A DNA stretch of 64,000 bases from contig LM994626.1 of assembly GCA_000752675.2 (NCBI GenBank), forward strand, positions 137,004 to 201,003. The letters are read 5' to 3'. The notes under the pieces were generated by a model. It was given only the letters and a program-made list of their open reading frames with translations. It had not been told where the DNA came from and ran no database searches. The DNA comes from a bacterium OL-1 (GTDB lineage: Bacteria; Actinomycetota; Coriobacteriia; Coriobacteriales; Atopobiaceae). Of this stretch, positions 34,660 to 42,850 are shown piece after piece (within the stretch, counting starts at the first letter, position 1; each line of letters opens with the position of its first letter). The position numbers were made by a program, and so were the translations under genes.

Positions 34660-36381
34660 TTGTCGAAAAACATTGAGCTCAAAAGGCACGGATTCACCGA
34701 CCAGGCAACGGACAATGACTCGCTGAATGCAAGCAGCTTCTGCTCAGGCATCGCAACCTTCATCGAGACGTGCGATACCCCCATGACGATAGCCATTCAG
34801 GGCGGCTGGGGCTCCGGAAAGTCGACCGCACTGCAGCTCATCCAGAAAGAGCTTCGCAACTACAACATCAGCAACCCTGACAATCAGATAGCCTATTCGA
34901 CCTTTAACACTTGGCAATATTCCACGCTCAAGGCAGATGATTCGTTACCCGTATACCTGCTGGCAAATATGCTTCATTGCATTAGCGAGGCAGTAGGAGA
35001 CGAAGGGTCCGAGCGGGCACGGCATGCAATAGACTCGCTCCGTACCGCGCTGAGCAGAGCGGCAGGCATTACCGCCGAGGTAACTCTTGGTTCAGATACT
35101 CTAGCCGAATTCCTCACCAAACTCCTTGCACCTCCCACCGGAGACGGCTCTGAAACGCTGCCTGCTGAAACGTTGAAGAACAACATCTCTGAACTCATTG
35201 ATGACTGCGTGAACCCCACCGACAAGAAGGGAAAGCCCAACAAGCGACACATTAGCCGAGTGATTCTCTTCATCGACGACCTTGACCGCCTGCGACCAGA
35301 AACTGCATTCGAACTTCTTGAGGCAATGAAGAACTTCCTGGACTGCAAGCACTGCGTCTTTGTCCTAGCCGTCGACCGCGATGTGGTCTACCAGGGTATC
35401 GAGAGCAAGTACGGCAACAGCATCACGCCGTTCAAGAAGCGCCAGTTCTTCGACAAAATCATCCAGCTGCCGTTCAACCTCCCTACGGAGCAGTACAACG
35501 TGCCCCATTACGTCGAGACACTTCTCAGCCAGAAGCTCCCGAAGTCCGAGTCCGACCGCTATTCGGAGCGCTATGCAAATCTGTTTGCCACGATCCTTGG
35601 ATCCAACAACCCCCGCACCATCAAGCGAGTCCTGAATGTTTGGGACCTCTACCAGCTCATCTATCCACAGTATGTTTTGGATGAAGATGACAGGCTGTTC
35701 CTATTTGCCACACTTCTCCTCAAGTACCGCGACGAGGCCAAAGAGCCGGATGAAAAAGACCGGAACACGTACAACGACCTAAGTGCGCATGCTCGAGAAG
35801 GAACCGATCCGTTAAAGGACTATCTCAATGAGGAGCTCGATAAGAAAGACTGCGTCATAGATACCTTGATTAACGCGTTTGGCATGCGTGCTGCAGATGG
35901 TACCTACAACGAGGAACTTCTTGATAAGTTCACTGATTTTCTCAGTAGCATCTCTGCAATCTTCTCGCCAGAAGTTACTCCCTTTTCAAACCAGGAGCCA
36001 GAGTCAGGCAGCGTTCTCAACAAGCTCAGAGAACATCTGAAGAGGGAGGGCCTCGTCGAAGTGCACACGTCCTCAAAGGAGCGTTATGACTTCAAACGCC
36101 CCGGGTCATCGCTCGTGCCCTGCTCCCTTCGTGACAAGAGTAGCGGAGTTTACGTTGTTTTCAAGTTTGATGTAAATCGAGCAACATCCAGCGTGCTTGA
36201 TGACTTTAGGGAACAATCCAAGAAGATTGCACAAGGATGCTATCTCCACTGCAGAGAGGGACAAGGCTGGGCAACGCTCATCGGAATCACCAGAGACTTT
36301 AACGACGATTCCGTAATAGCGGCAGAACGGTATATCGACAAGTTTGTCAGCTGGGCGGAGAGCGATAACCCCAGCTTCTAG
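34660..36381 (+). CDS. KAP-family P-loop NTPase
   Basis: 573 residues from a TTG at 34660 with GGAG close ahead. The Walker A motif GGWGSGKST (48-56) and Walker B ILFIDDLDRLRP (202-213), followed by FVLAVDRDVVYQGIE, define the KAP NTPase family (Kidins220/ARMS and PifA relatives). Unlike many KAP proteins no pair of membrane helices is evident in the insert. The C-terminal 150 residues have no recognised domain. GC is below its neighbours and no partner gene is adjacent. PifA-type KAP proteins limit phage growth, so a defence role is possible but unproven. Confidence 0.85.
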   Translation: MSKNIELKRHGFTDQATDNDSLNASSFCSGIATFIETCDTPMTIAIQGGWGSGKSTALQLIQKELRNYNISNPDNQIAYSTFNTWQYSTLKADDSLPVYLLANMLHCISEAVGDEGSERARHAIDSLRTALSRAAGITAEVTLGSDTLAEFLTKLLAPPTGDGSETLPAETLKNNISELIDDCVNPTDKKGKPNKRHISRVILFIDDLDRLRPETAFELLEAMKNFLDCKHCVFVLAVDRDVVYQGIESKYGNSITPFKKRQFFDKIIQLPFNLPTEQYNVPHYVETLLSQKLPKSESDRYSERYANLFATILGSNNPRTIKRVLNVWDLYQLIYPQYVLDEDDRLFLFATLLLKYRDEAKEPDEKDRNTYNDLSAHAREGTDPLKDYLNEELDKKDCVIDTLINAFGMRAADGTYNEELLDKFTDFLSSISAIFSPEVTPFSNQEPESGSVLNKLREHLKREGLVEVHTSSKERYDFKRPGSSLVPCSLRDKSSGVYVVFKFDVNRATSSVLDDFREQSKKIAQGCYLHCREGQGWATLIGITRDFNDDSVIAAERYIDKFVSWAESDNPSF

Positions 36382-36466
36382 CCCACCGAAGTACTCAGGA
36401 CACAAGCCCGACCCGTTGGTACGTGTACCCTGAGGAATTACCAGCCCAACCGTCGAGAGGAACCCC

Positions 36467-37342
36467 ATGCCGCGCGTCACTGCCCCCGTACCGCCGCAGC
36501 CGCATTTTCCCAGCTACTACCTGCGCCCCACCGTCGCGCCGAGCGTTGCGCGCAGGGTGCGGACTGCCGATGGCGCACGGATTGCGACGTTTGTGTACGG
36601 AGCAGATGGGGCTCGGCAGAAGAGCACGTATCCCGTGCTGTTCCTGCACGGCAACGGCGAGGAGCACGGGATCTTTGGGGTGCAGATCAACGGCCTTGTG
36701 GGCGATGGCCGTTGCGCGATAGGCGTTGACTCCCGAGCCCAAGGCGCTTCCACGCGTGGGCGCGCCCCGCTCACCTACGAACTCATGGCTGCAGACGCGC
36801 TTGACGTGCTCGACGCGCTTGACGTGCAGCGCGCCCACGTTGTGGGCTTCTCGGACGGGGCAATAGAAGCGCTGCTCCTTGCCCGCGACCACCCCGAGCG
36901 CGTGGCCTCGGTTCTCTCGATGGGGGCAAACCTCACACCCGAGGGTATCCTCGCAGAGGACGATTGGGACATGGAGGGCACGGCCGAGCAGTGCGAGGCA
37001 TGGGCCGCATGGCTTGAGGGCAAGCCCGAGGGCGTGGATCCCTCGATTGTGATGCCCAGCGCCAGCGAGGCCCGAGCAACGGCCGAGCTCATGCGCCTCA
37101 TGCTGGACGAACCGCACATCCCCGCCGAGTCGCTGGGCGCGATACGCTGCCCCGTAACCGTGATGACCGGCGAGCTCGACTGCATCGCCCCCGCCGAGAC
37201 GCAACGGATTGTCGACGCAATACCCGGCGCGCGCAAGGTGGTGGTCCCCGGCGCCGACCACGTGCTGCCCAAGTGCGCTCCCGACGACGTGAACCGCGAG
37301 CTCTTCTTGCTTCTCCGCCTGGTGGAGTCGAGGCACTGCTAG
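36467..37342 (+). CDS. Alpha/beta hydrolase
   Basis: 291 residues. The catalytic nucleophile elbow GFSDGA (Ser near residue 123), oxyanion-hole region LFLHGNGEEHG, acid in GELDCIAP and histidine in GADHVLP form the alpha/beta-hydrolase triad. A cap region with Glu/Asp/Trp-rich sequence (residues 160-215) covers the site. The substrate is not predictable. It lies between the KAP gene and the convergent metK. Confidence 0.88.
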   Translation: MPRVTAPVPPQPHFPSYYLRPTVAPSVARRVRTADGARIATFVYGADGARQKSTYPVLFLHGNGEEHGIFGVQINGLVGDGRCAIGVDSRAQGASTRGRAPLTYELMAADALDVLDALDVQRAHVVGFSDGAIEALLLARDHPERVASVLSMGANLTPEGILAEDDWDMEGTAEQCEAWAAWLEGKPEGVDPSIVMPSASEARATAELMRLMLDEPHIPAESLGAIRCPVTVMTGELDCIAPAETQRIVDAIPGARKVVVPGADHVLPKCAPDDVNRELFLLLRLVESRHC

Positions 37343-37390
37343 GCCATCGGCTCCCCCAGGGGCGACGGGCGGGAGGGGTTACGACAAGAG

Positions 37391-37418
37391 AAACCCCTCC
37401 GGCTCGGGGCCGAAGGGG
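37391..37418 (-). terminator. metK terminator
   Basis: On the minus strand CCCCTTCGGC pairs with GCCGGAGGGG around CCCGA, followed by TTTCTCTTG. A second, overlapping GGAGGGGTT/AACCCCTCC pairing (37370-37400) could act for the plus-strand hydrolase gene. Confidence 0.7.
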
Positions 37419-37449
37419 CTGGTAGAGCGAAAAGAAGCGGCGAGAAGAA

Positions 37450-38703
37450 CTACTCGGCGACCTCTGCGATGGCGGCCTTGAGCTCGTCGACGCGGTTCGT
37501 TGCCTCCCAGGTGAAGTCGGGGTCCTTGCGGCCAAAGTGACCGTAGGCAGCAGTCTTCTGGAAGATCGGGCGACGAAGGTCGAGGTCGCGGATGATGGCG
37601 CCAGGACGCAGGTCAAAGACCTTCTCGACGGCCTTCTCGATGAGCTCGTCGTCATACGCGCCGGTACCAAAGGTGTCGACCATGATGGACAGCGGGTGGG
37701 AGACGCCGATGGCGTAGGCCAGCTCGACCTCGCACTTGTGGGCAAGCCCTGCGGCAACCACGTTCTTGGCAACCCAGCGAGCGGCGTAGGCGGCCGAACG
37801 GTCGACCTTGGTGCAGTCCTTGCCGGAGAAGCAGCCGCCGCCATGACGGCCCATGCCACCGTAGGTGTCGACGATAATCTTGCGACCGGTGAGGCCGGTG
37901 TCGCCCATGGGGCCGCCCACCACAAAGCGGCCGGTGGGGTTCACGTAGATGTCGGCATCGCGCCACTTGATGCCAACCTCGTCAAGGACGGGGGCAATCA
38001 CGTGCTCGACCATGTCGTGCTCGATCTGATCGTGCTCGACCTTGGCGTCGTGCTGCGTGGAGACCACGATGGCCGTAACCTCAACAGGCTTGTCGTCCTC
38101 GTAGCGCACGGTGACCTGGGTCTTGCCATCGGGACGCAGATAGTCGACCTCGCCGGACTTGCGGACGGCAGCCAGGCGCTCGGCCATGCGCTGCGCGAGG
38201 CAGATGGGCATGGGCATGAGCACGTCGGTCTCGTCGGAGGCGTAACCGAACATCATGCCCTGGTCGCCGGCGCCGATCTTGTCCAGCGGGTCGGTGTCGT
38301 CGGCGCGAGCGTAGGTGCCGTCTACGCCCTGTGCGATGTCGGGGCTCTGCTCGTGGATCATGTTGATGACGCCGCAGGTATCGCAGTCAAAGCCATACTT
38401 GGCGCGGTCGTAGCCAATGCCGCGCACGGTCTCGCGCACGATCTTCTGCACGTCGACGTAGGCCTCCGTGCGGACCTCTCCCATAACCACAACGGTGCCG
38501 GTGGTGGTAAAGGTCTCGACGGCGCAGCGCACGTTGTCGACGTTGGCGGGGTTGCCGTCGGCGTCCACATAGCCCGCAGCCTGGAGCTTAGCCTCCTTGC
38601 TGAGAATAGCGTCGACAATGGCGTCGGAGATCTGGTCGCACATCTTGTCGGGGTGGCCCTCGGTGACGCTCTCCGAGGTGAAGTAATAGTTCTTGTGGGC
38701 CAT
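37450..38703 (-). CDS. metK: S-adenosylmethionine synthetase
   Basis: 417 residues from the ATG at 38703, preceded by AAGGAAAC. MetK makes SAM from methionine and ATP. Signatures are [20 protein letters not shown] near the start, [12 protein letters not shown], the phosphate loop [13 protein letters not shown]-type (here [21 protein letters not shown]) and the C-terminal GHFGR. Supplies the SAM used by queA and by the radical-SAM protein at 58.9 kb. A stable hairpin just ahead of its ribosome-binding site may influence translation. Confidence 0.97.
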   Translation of the reverse strand: MAHKNYYFTSESVTEGHPDKMCDQISDAIVDAILSKEAKLQAAGYVDADGNPANVDNVRCAVETFTTTGTVVVMGEVRTEAYVDVQKIVRETVRGIGYDRAKYGFDCDTCGVINMIHEQSPDIAQGVDGTYARADDTDPLDKIGAGDQGMMFGYASDETDVLMPMPICLAQRMAERLAAVRKSGEVDYLRPDGKTQVTVRYEDDKPVEVTAIVVSTQHDAKVEHDQIEHDMVEHVIAPVLDEVGIKWRDADIYVNPTGRFVVGGPMGDTGLTGRKIIVDTYGGMGRHGGGCFSGKDCTKVDRSAAYAARWVAKNVVAAGLAHKCEVELAYAIGVSHPLSIMVDTFGTGAYDDELIEKAVEKVFDLRPGAIIRDLDLRRPIFQKTAAYGHFGRKDPDFTWEATNRVDELKAAIAEVAE

Positions 38704-38718
38704 TCCAGTTTCCTTTCC

Positions 38719-38736
38719 GCACGGGCGGGCCCGTGC
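38719..38736 (-). promoter_or_regulatory. Leader hairpin directly upstream of the metK ribosome-binding site
   Basis: A 7-bp perfect stem GCACGGG/CCCGTGC with a 4-nt loop ends 6 nt before the metK Shine-Dalgarno sequence. It could gate translation, but the rest of the leader does not match a SAM riboswitch that I can recognise. Confidence 0.45.
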
Positions 38737-38843
38737 CAACAGCGATCGCCGCGTCGGCGCTCGACTATGACTGAGAGGTGCAACGGCTCATCGCCTGGGC
38801 GAGAAGTTCGCCTGCACAAGGGTAGCGCGCTGGCTACGTCTCG

Positions 38844-39653
38844 TCACCCCTGTTCGGACACCTGGGGTGAGGACTTCTCGGGCTCTGCGTCAGACGAGGA
38901 TGACGCGTGTCCGACGGCAGCGAGGGTCGTGTGGGCGGCCTCGGTGCCCATGCCGTTGAGCGCGATGTCGATGAGGGAACGGGCGAGCTTGTCGCCCGTG
39001 GGCGCGTCCTCGCCAAGGCTTGCCACCTCGAGGGCGGCAAAGATGAACGCGCCAGAGATGGTAACGGCACCAAGGCGGCTGTTCACGCCCTCGCGCACCA
39101 TGCCCTCGCCCTTGGCGCGGTCAAGCTGCGCACTGATGATAGAGATGATGCGCGCGAAGTGCGTTTCCATGGAGGGAAGCACGTTGTTGTTGGCGTCGAT
39201 GACCTCGCGGGTCATGGCCAGCGCAAGCGGGCTTCCCACGCTCATGCGGCACGTGAGCTCGCGCGTGAGACTCACGAGCGCCTCGAGCGCAGAGGAGGCG
39301 CCGGCAACGGCACCCTCGACAGAGTCGACAAGCTCATCGATGGAGCGGTCGAAGATGGCCTCGACCAGGGCGTCCTTGTCCGCGAAGTAGTAATAGAGGG
39401 CGCCCTTGGACATCTTGCAGCGAGAGGAGACCTCGCTCATCTGGAAGTCCGTGTTGCCGCGCTCGACCATGAGCGACGTTGCAGCCGCCATGATTCGCTC
39501 GCGCGTCGCGGCGCTCTTGCGCGTCTTAGTGCTGCTGCGAAGCCTTGTGGTCTGACGGGTAACCGTCTCCTCGAGCGACGTGCGTGCCGCGCCACTCGCT
39601 TTCTTCAGGCTATTGGCCAGCTCGGACGTCATCTTCTCGTCAAGCAGACTCAT
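38844..39653 (-). CDS. TetR/AcrR family transcriptional regulator
   Basis: 269 residues. The DNA-binding domain is offset by about 50 residues: RERIMAAATSLMVERG, then MSEVSSRCKMSKGALYYYFADKDALVEAIF (given here in two parts; helix-turn-helix near residues 72-92). The C-terminal ligand-binding region is helical, followed by a Ser/Ala-rich tail. It is divergent from two YhgE/Pip membrane genes, which it probably controls; a palindrome lies between them at 39730-39749. Confidence 0.9.
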   Translation of the reverse strand: MSLLDEKMTSELANSLKKASGAARTSLEETVTRQTTRLRSSTKTRKSAATRERIMAAATSLMVERGNTDFQMSEVSSRCKMSKGALYYYFADKDALVEAIFDRSIDELVDSVEGAVAGASSALEALVSLTRELTCRMSVGSPLALAMTREVIDANNNVLPSMETHFARIISIISAQLDRAKGEGMVREGVNSRLGAVTISGAFIFAALEVASLGEDAPTGDKLARSLIDIALNGMGTEAAHTTLAAVGHASSSSDAEPEKSSPQVSEQG

Positions 39654-39729
39654 GCAGTTTGCGCCCCACTTCGCGCCTCTGGACTCATGTATGACGACGA
39701 GATTCTACCATCTGGGCTTGGATTTTTGA

Positions 39730-39749
39730 GCAGTTTTCAAAAAAACTGC
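39730..39749. promoter_or_regulatory. Palindrome in the tetR-yhgE divergent promoter region
   Basis: GCAGTTTT-N4-AAAACTGC, perfect 8-bp arms, 77 bp from the tetR start and 135 bp from the first yhgE-like start. It is the best operator candidate for the TetR protein. Confidence 0.55.
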
Positions 39750-39883
39750 CTGCGACGTCTAAAAACCAGGTCTTTGGGATACCAACAGGTGTAGAAATAT
39801 ATGATTGAAGATCAACGCATTCTTTATAGTAAGTGGGGTAGCAAACCCCGCCACCGAGAAGCTACGACCCACGACGGAGGAGC

Positions 39884-42850
39884 ATGGGCAAGGTATTTCA
39901 AATCTTCTGGCGTGACCTCAAGAGGATACTGCGCAACCCCGTGGCGGTTATTGTCACGCTGGGCGTCTGCGTTATCCCGTCTCTCTACGCCTGGTTCAAC
40001 ATCATGGCCAACTGGGACCCCTACGAGAACACCCAAGACGTTCGCGTTGCCGTGGTGAACCTCGACGAGGGGGCCGATGCCGGCGGGGACTTGGGCTTCA
40101 TCAACGCTGGCGACATGGTTGTTGAGGAACTGGGCAAGAACACCCAGCTCAAGTGGGTTTTTCTCGACGAGGACACCGCACTCGAGGAAGTTCGCTCGGG
40201 CCGCTCGTACGCCGCCATCGTGATTCCCGCTGACTTCACGCGCGACCTCACCTCAGTCCTCACCGGAAACCTGGTCTCCCCCGACCTCACCTACTACGTA
40301 AACGAGAAGGTCAACCCCATCGCGCCCAAGGTCACAGACACTGGTGCCTCCACCGTCGAGACGCAGATCAACGAGACGTTTGTCTCGACCGTCTCGAACG
40401 TGGTGGTAGGTAAGCTCCAGGACCTCATCGTCTCCGCGAAGGGCGATGCCGACAACGCCACCACGAGCATCGTGGGCCGCGTGCGGGGCGTGAAGGGAAC
40501 GGTGGACGACCTCTCCACGAGCATGTCGGGCGCTCAGGACACCGTAGCTGCCGCGCGCCAGACCATCGAGGACGCCGAGTCGACCCTCGACGAGCTTGAC
40601 CGCATCTCGACCAATGCGAGCGGGAGCCTCGCGGACGCAACGGGTGTCCTCTTCACCTCGCGCGACGACGCAACGTCGCTGGCAACCTCGGTTGCCGGCG
40701 CGGTGACCGATGGCTCCACGCGTCTCTCGTCCATCTCGGGTACCACCAACCAGGCCATAGGACGCATCTCTGGCAAGATTGGCCAGGCACAAGGCACGGC
40801 CGAGGGCGCGCTTGCAACCGCCCAGTCGCTCGTGAACCAGAACCGCCAGCTGGTGCAGGACCTCCAGAGCCTGTCCGCATCCCTTCCCGATGGCGTGCGC
40901 CCCGCCTTTGACGCATCCGTAGCTAGGATCAGCGCACAAGTGGACAAGGAGCAGGCGACGGTAGACGACCTCTCGCGAGCGACGAGCGACATTGGGGCCA
41001 CCAACGACGCCGTCGCGGGGCTCTCCTCGTCCGTGAACGACGCCATCCAGACCGGCACCACGTCGCTCTCGGGCGTGAACTCCTCGTTCAACCAGGACAC
41101 GCTGCCCGAGCTCTATGGCGCACTCGACAACTTCTCGGGCGCCGCGCAGAGCCTCTCGGGGTCCCTCGGCGGGCTCTCCCCCACCATCGCTCAGACAAAG
41201 GCCGTACTCGAGCAGCTCGACGACACGCTTGAGCAGACTTCGACCGCCCTTTCGGTCACCGCGGACTCGCTGAACGAGATGTCCTCCACCCTCGACAACG
41301 TTGCCACGGACCTCTCGGCCATCCAGAGCTCGGAGGCCATGAACCGCGTGAACGAGCTTCTCGGCCTTGACGCAAACGGCATCGCGTCGTTCATGTCCTC
41401 CCCCGTCGAGCTTGATGAGGAGGCCGTATTCCCGGTAGCTAACTACGGCTCGGGCGTGGCGCCCTTCTACACCAACCTCGCCCTGTGGGTGGGCGGCTTT
41501 GTCCTCATCGCCATCTACAAGGCCGAGGTGGACGACGAGGGGATTGAGGGCGGCTTTGCTCCCTGGCAGGGCTACTTTGGACGCCTGCTGCTCTTCCTGC
41601 TGCTCGGCGTTCTCCAGGGCGTCATCTGCACGGTGGGCGACCTCGTGATTGGCATCCAGTGCCTCGACCCCAAGGCGTTCGTCCTCGCGGGTGTGGTCGA
41701 GTCCTTCGTCTACGTGAACATAATCTTTGCCTTTGCCGTGGCGTTCAAGCACATTGGCAAGGCACTCTGCGTCCTTCTCGTGATCCTGCAGATCCCAGGC
41801 TCCTCGGGTACCTATCCCATCGAGATGATGCCGGGCTTCTTCCGCGCCCTCAACCCGTGGCTGCCATTCACCTACGGCATCCGCGCCATGCGAGAGACCA
41901 TCGCCGGCTACTACGGCAACTACTTTGGCCAGAACGTCTTCATGCTCCTGCTCTTTGTGATTCCGGCCCTGCTCATTGGCGTGGGCTGGCGTCGCCACCT
42001 CCTGAACATCAACTCGCTCTTCGACAAGAAGCTCGCCGAGACGGACCTCATGATCTGCGAGCGCGACGGCATCGAGGTCGAGCACTACCGGCTCTCCTCG
42101 CTCATCAAGGCGCTCATGCACAACGACGAGTACCGCGCGCAGATCGTGCAGCGCGCTGCACGGTTCAACGCGGCTTACCCGCGCCTCATCCGCGTGGGCT
42201 TTGTACTGCTGCTGGCCCTGCCCCTGGCACTCTCGGTGGTCATGTTCTCCGTGAGCAACAAGCTGCCGTGGTTCATTGTGTGGATCGTCTGCCTGGTGCT
42301 TCTGTGCACGGCGCTCATCATCATCGAGTACTTCCACGAGTCGCTCAACCGCAAGAGCGCCATGGTTGACCTCTCCAAGGACGAGATGTACCAGCTCCTG
42401 GGCGACCAGCTCGACCGTGAGTACTTCTCCTCGCCCATCGAGCGGCTGCGCCAGCGCATGAGCAACGTGGTCGCAGGGGCACAGGCGAAGATTGCGCCGG
42501 ACGCCAAGCCTGGCACAGGCGCCAACGGGGCCAGCAGCGCAACGGGCTCCCAGACAACGCTTGTGCTGAGGCGCCTCGTCAACGAGCATGCCCCCGAACC
42601 TGGGGTCGAGGTGCCCACGATCACGCGCGGCGGCATCGTGACAGTGCCTGCCGCAGCCGAGGAGGCGGAGCCCGCCTCGGCTGACGACGCCCCCACAAGC
42701 GACACCACGTCAGAAGAGCCCCAGGTCGAAAAGGACCACCACGGCCACAAGAAGCACGACAAGCACAAGGCCGACAAGGACAAGAAGCACAAGAAAGACA
42801 AGAAGAAGGACCGCAAGCACAAGCACGGCAAGAAGGGAGACCGCGCATGA
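39884..42850 (+). CDS. YhgE/Pip-family membrane protein (large paralogue)
   Basis: 988 residues. The N-terminus carries one membrane helix (NPVAVIVTLGVCVIPSLYAW, then FNIMANWDPYENT), the family hallmark. A long coiled, Asp/Ser/Thr-rich extracellular region follows (about 190-510), then six C-terminal membrane segments (about 535-770). The tail is unusual: Ala/Pro/Glu-rich, then about 40 residues of Lys/His/Asp repeats. Pip-type proteins are phage-infection or export-related ABC-2-like membrane proteins; the role here is unknown. It is coupled to the second paralogue by an ATGA overlap. Confidence 0.88.
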   Translation: MGKVFQIFWRDLKRILRNPVAVIVTLGVCVIPSLYAWFNIMANWDPYENTQDVRVAVVNLDEGADAGGDLGFINAGDMVVEELGKNTQLKWVFLDEDTALEEVRSGRSYAAIVIPADFTRDLTSVLTGNLVSPDLTYYVNEKVNPIAPKVTDTGASTVETQINETFVSTVSNVVVGKLQDLIVSAKGDADNATTSIVGRVRGVKGTVDDLSTSMSGAQDTVAAARQTIEDAESTLDELDRISTNASGSLADATGVLFTSRDDATSLATSVAGAVTDGSTRLSSISGTTNQAIGRISGKIGQAQGTAEGALATAQSLVNQNRQLVQDLQSLSASLPDGVRPAFDASVARISAQVDKEQATVDDLSRATSDIGATNDAVAGLSSSVNDAIQTGTTSLSGVNSSFNQDTLPELYGALDNFSGAAQSLSGSLGGLSPTIAQTKAVLEQLDDTLEQTSTALSVTADSLNEMSSTLDNVATDLSAIQSSEAMNRVNELLGLDANGIASFMSSPVELDEEAVFPVANYGSGVAPFYTNLALWVGGFVLIAIYKAEVDDEGIEGGFAPWQGYFGRLLLFLLLGVLQGVICTVGDLVIGIQCLDPKAFVLAGVVESFVYVNIIFAFAVAFKHIGKALCVLLVILQIPGSSGTYPIEMMPGFFRALNPWLPFTYGIRAMRETIAGYYGNYFGQNVFMLLLFVIPALLIGVGWRRHLLNINSLFDKKLAETDLMICERDGIEVEHYRLSSLIKALMHNDEYRAQIVQRAARFNAAYPRLIRVGFVLLLALPLALSVVMFSVSNKLPWFIVWIVCLVLLCTALIIIEYFHESLNRKSAMVDLSKDEMYQLLGDQLDREYFSSPIERLRQRMSNVVAGAQAKIAPDAKPGTGANGASSATGSQTTLVLRRLVNEHAPEPGVEVPTITRGGIVTVPAAAEEAEPASADDAPTSDTTSEEPQVEKDHHGHKKHDKHKADKDKKHKKDKKKDRKHKHGKKGDRA

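Noticed and set aside
38704-38843. SAM riboswitch upstream of metK
   Set aside because: No SAM-I, SAM-IV or other known core was recognised; only one short hairpin is visible.
40253-42589. 778-codon minus-strand open frame opposite the first YhgE-like gene
   Set aside because: Low-complexity His/Val/Arg-rich shadow; the plus strand has clear membrane helices and an ATGA-coupled partner.
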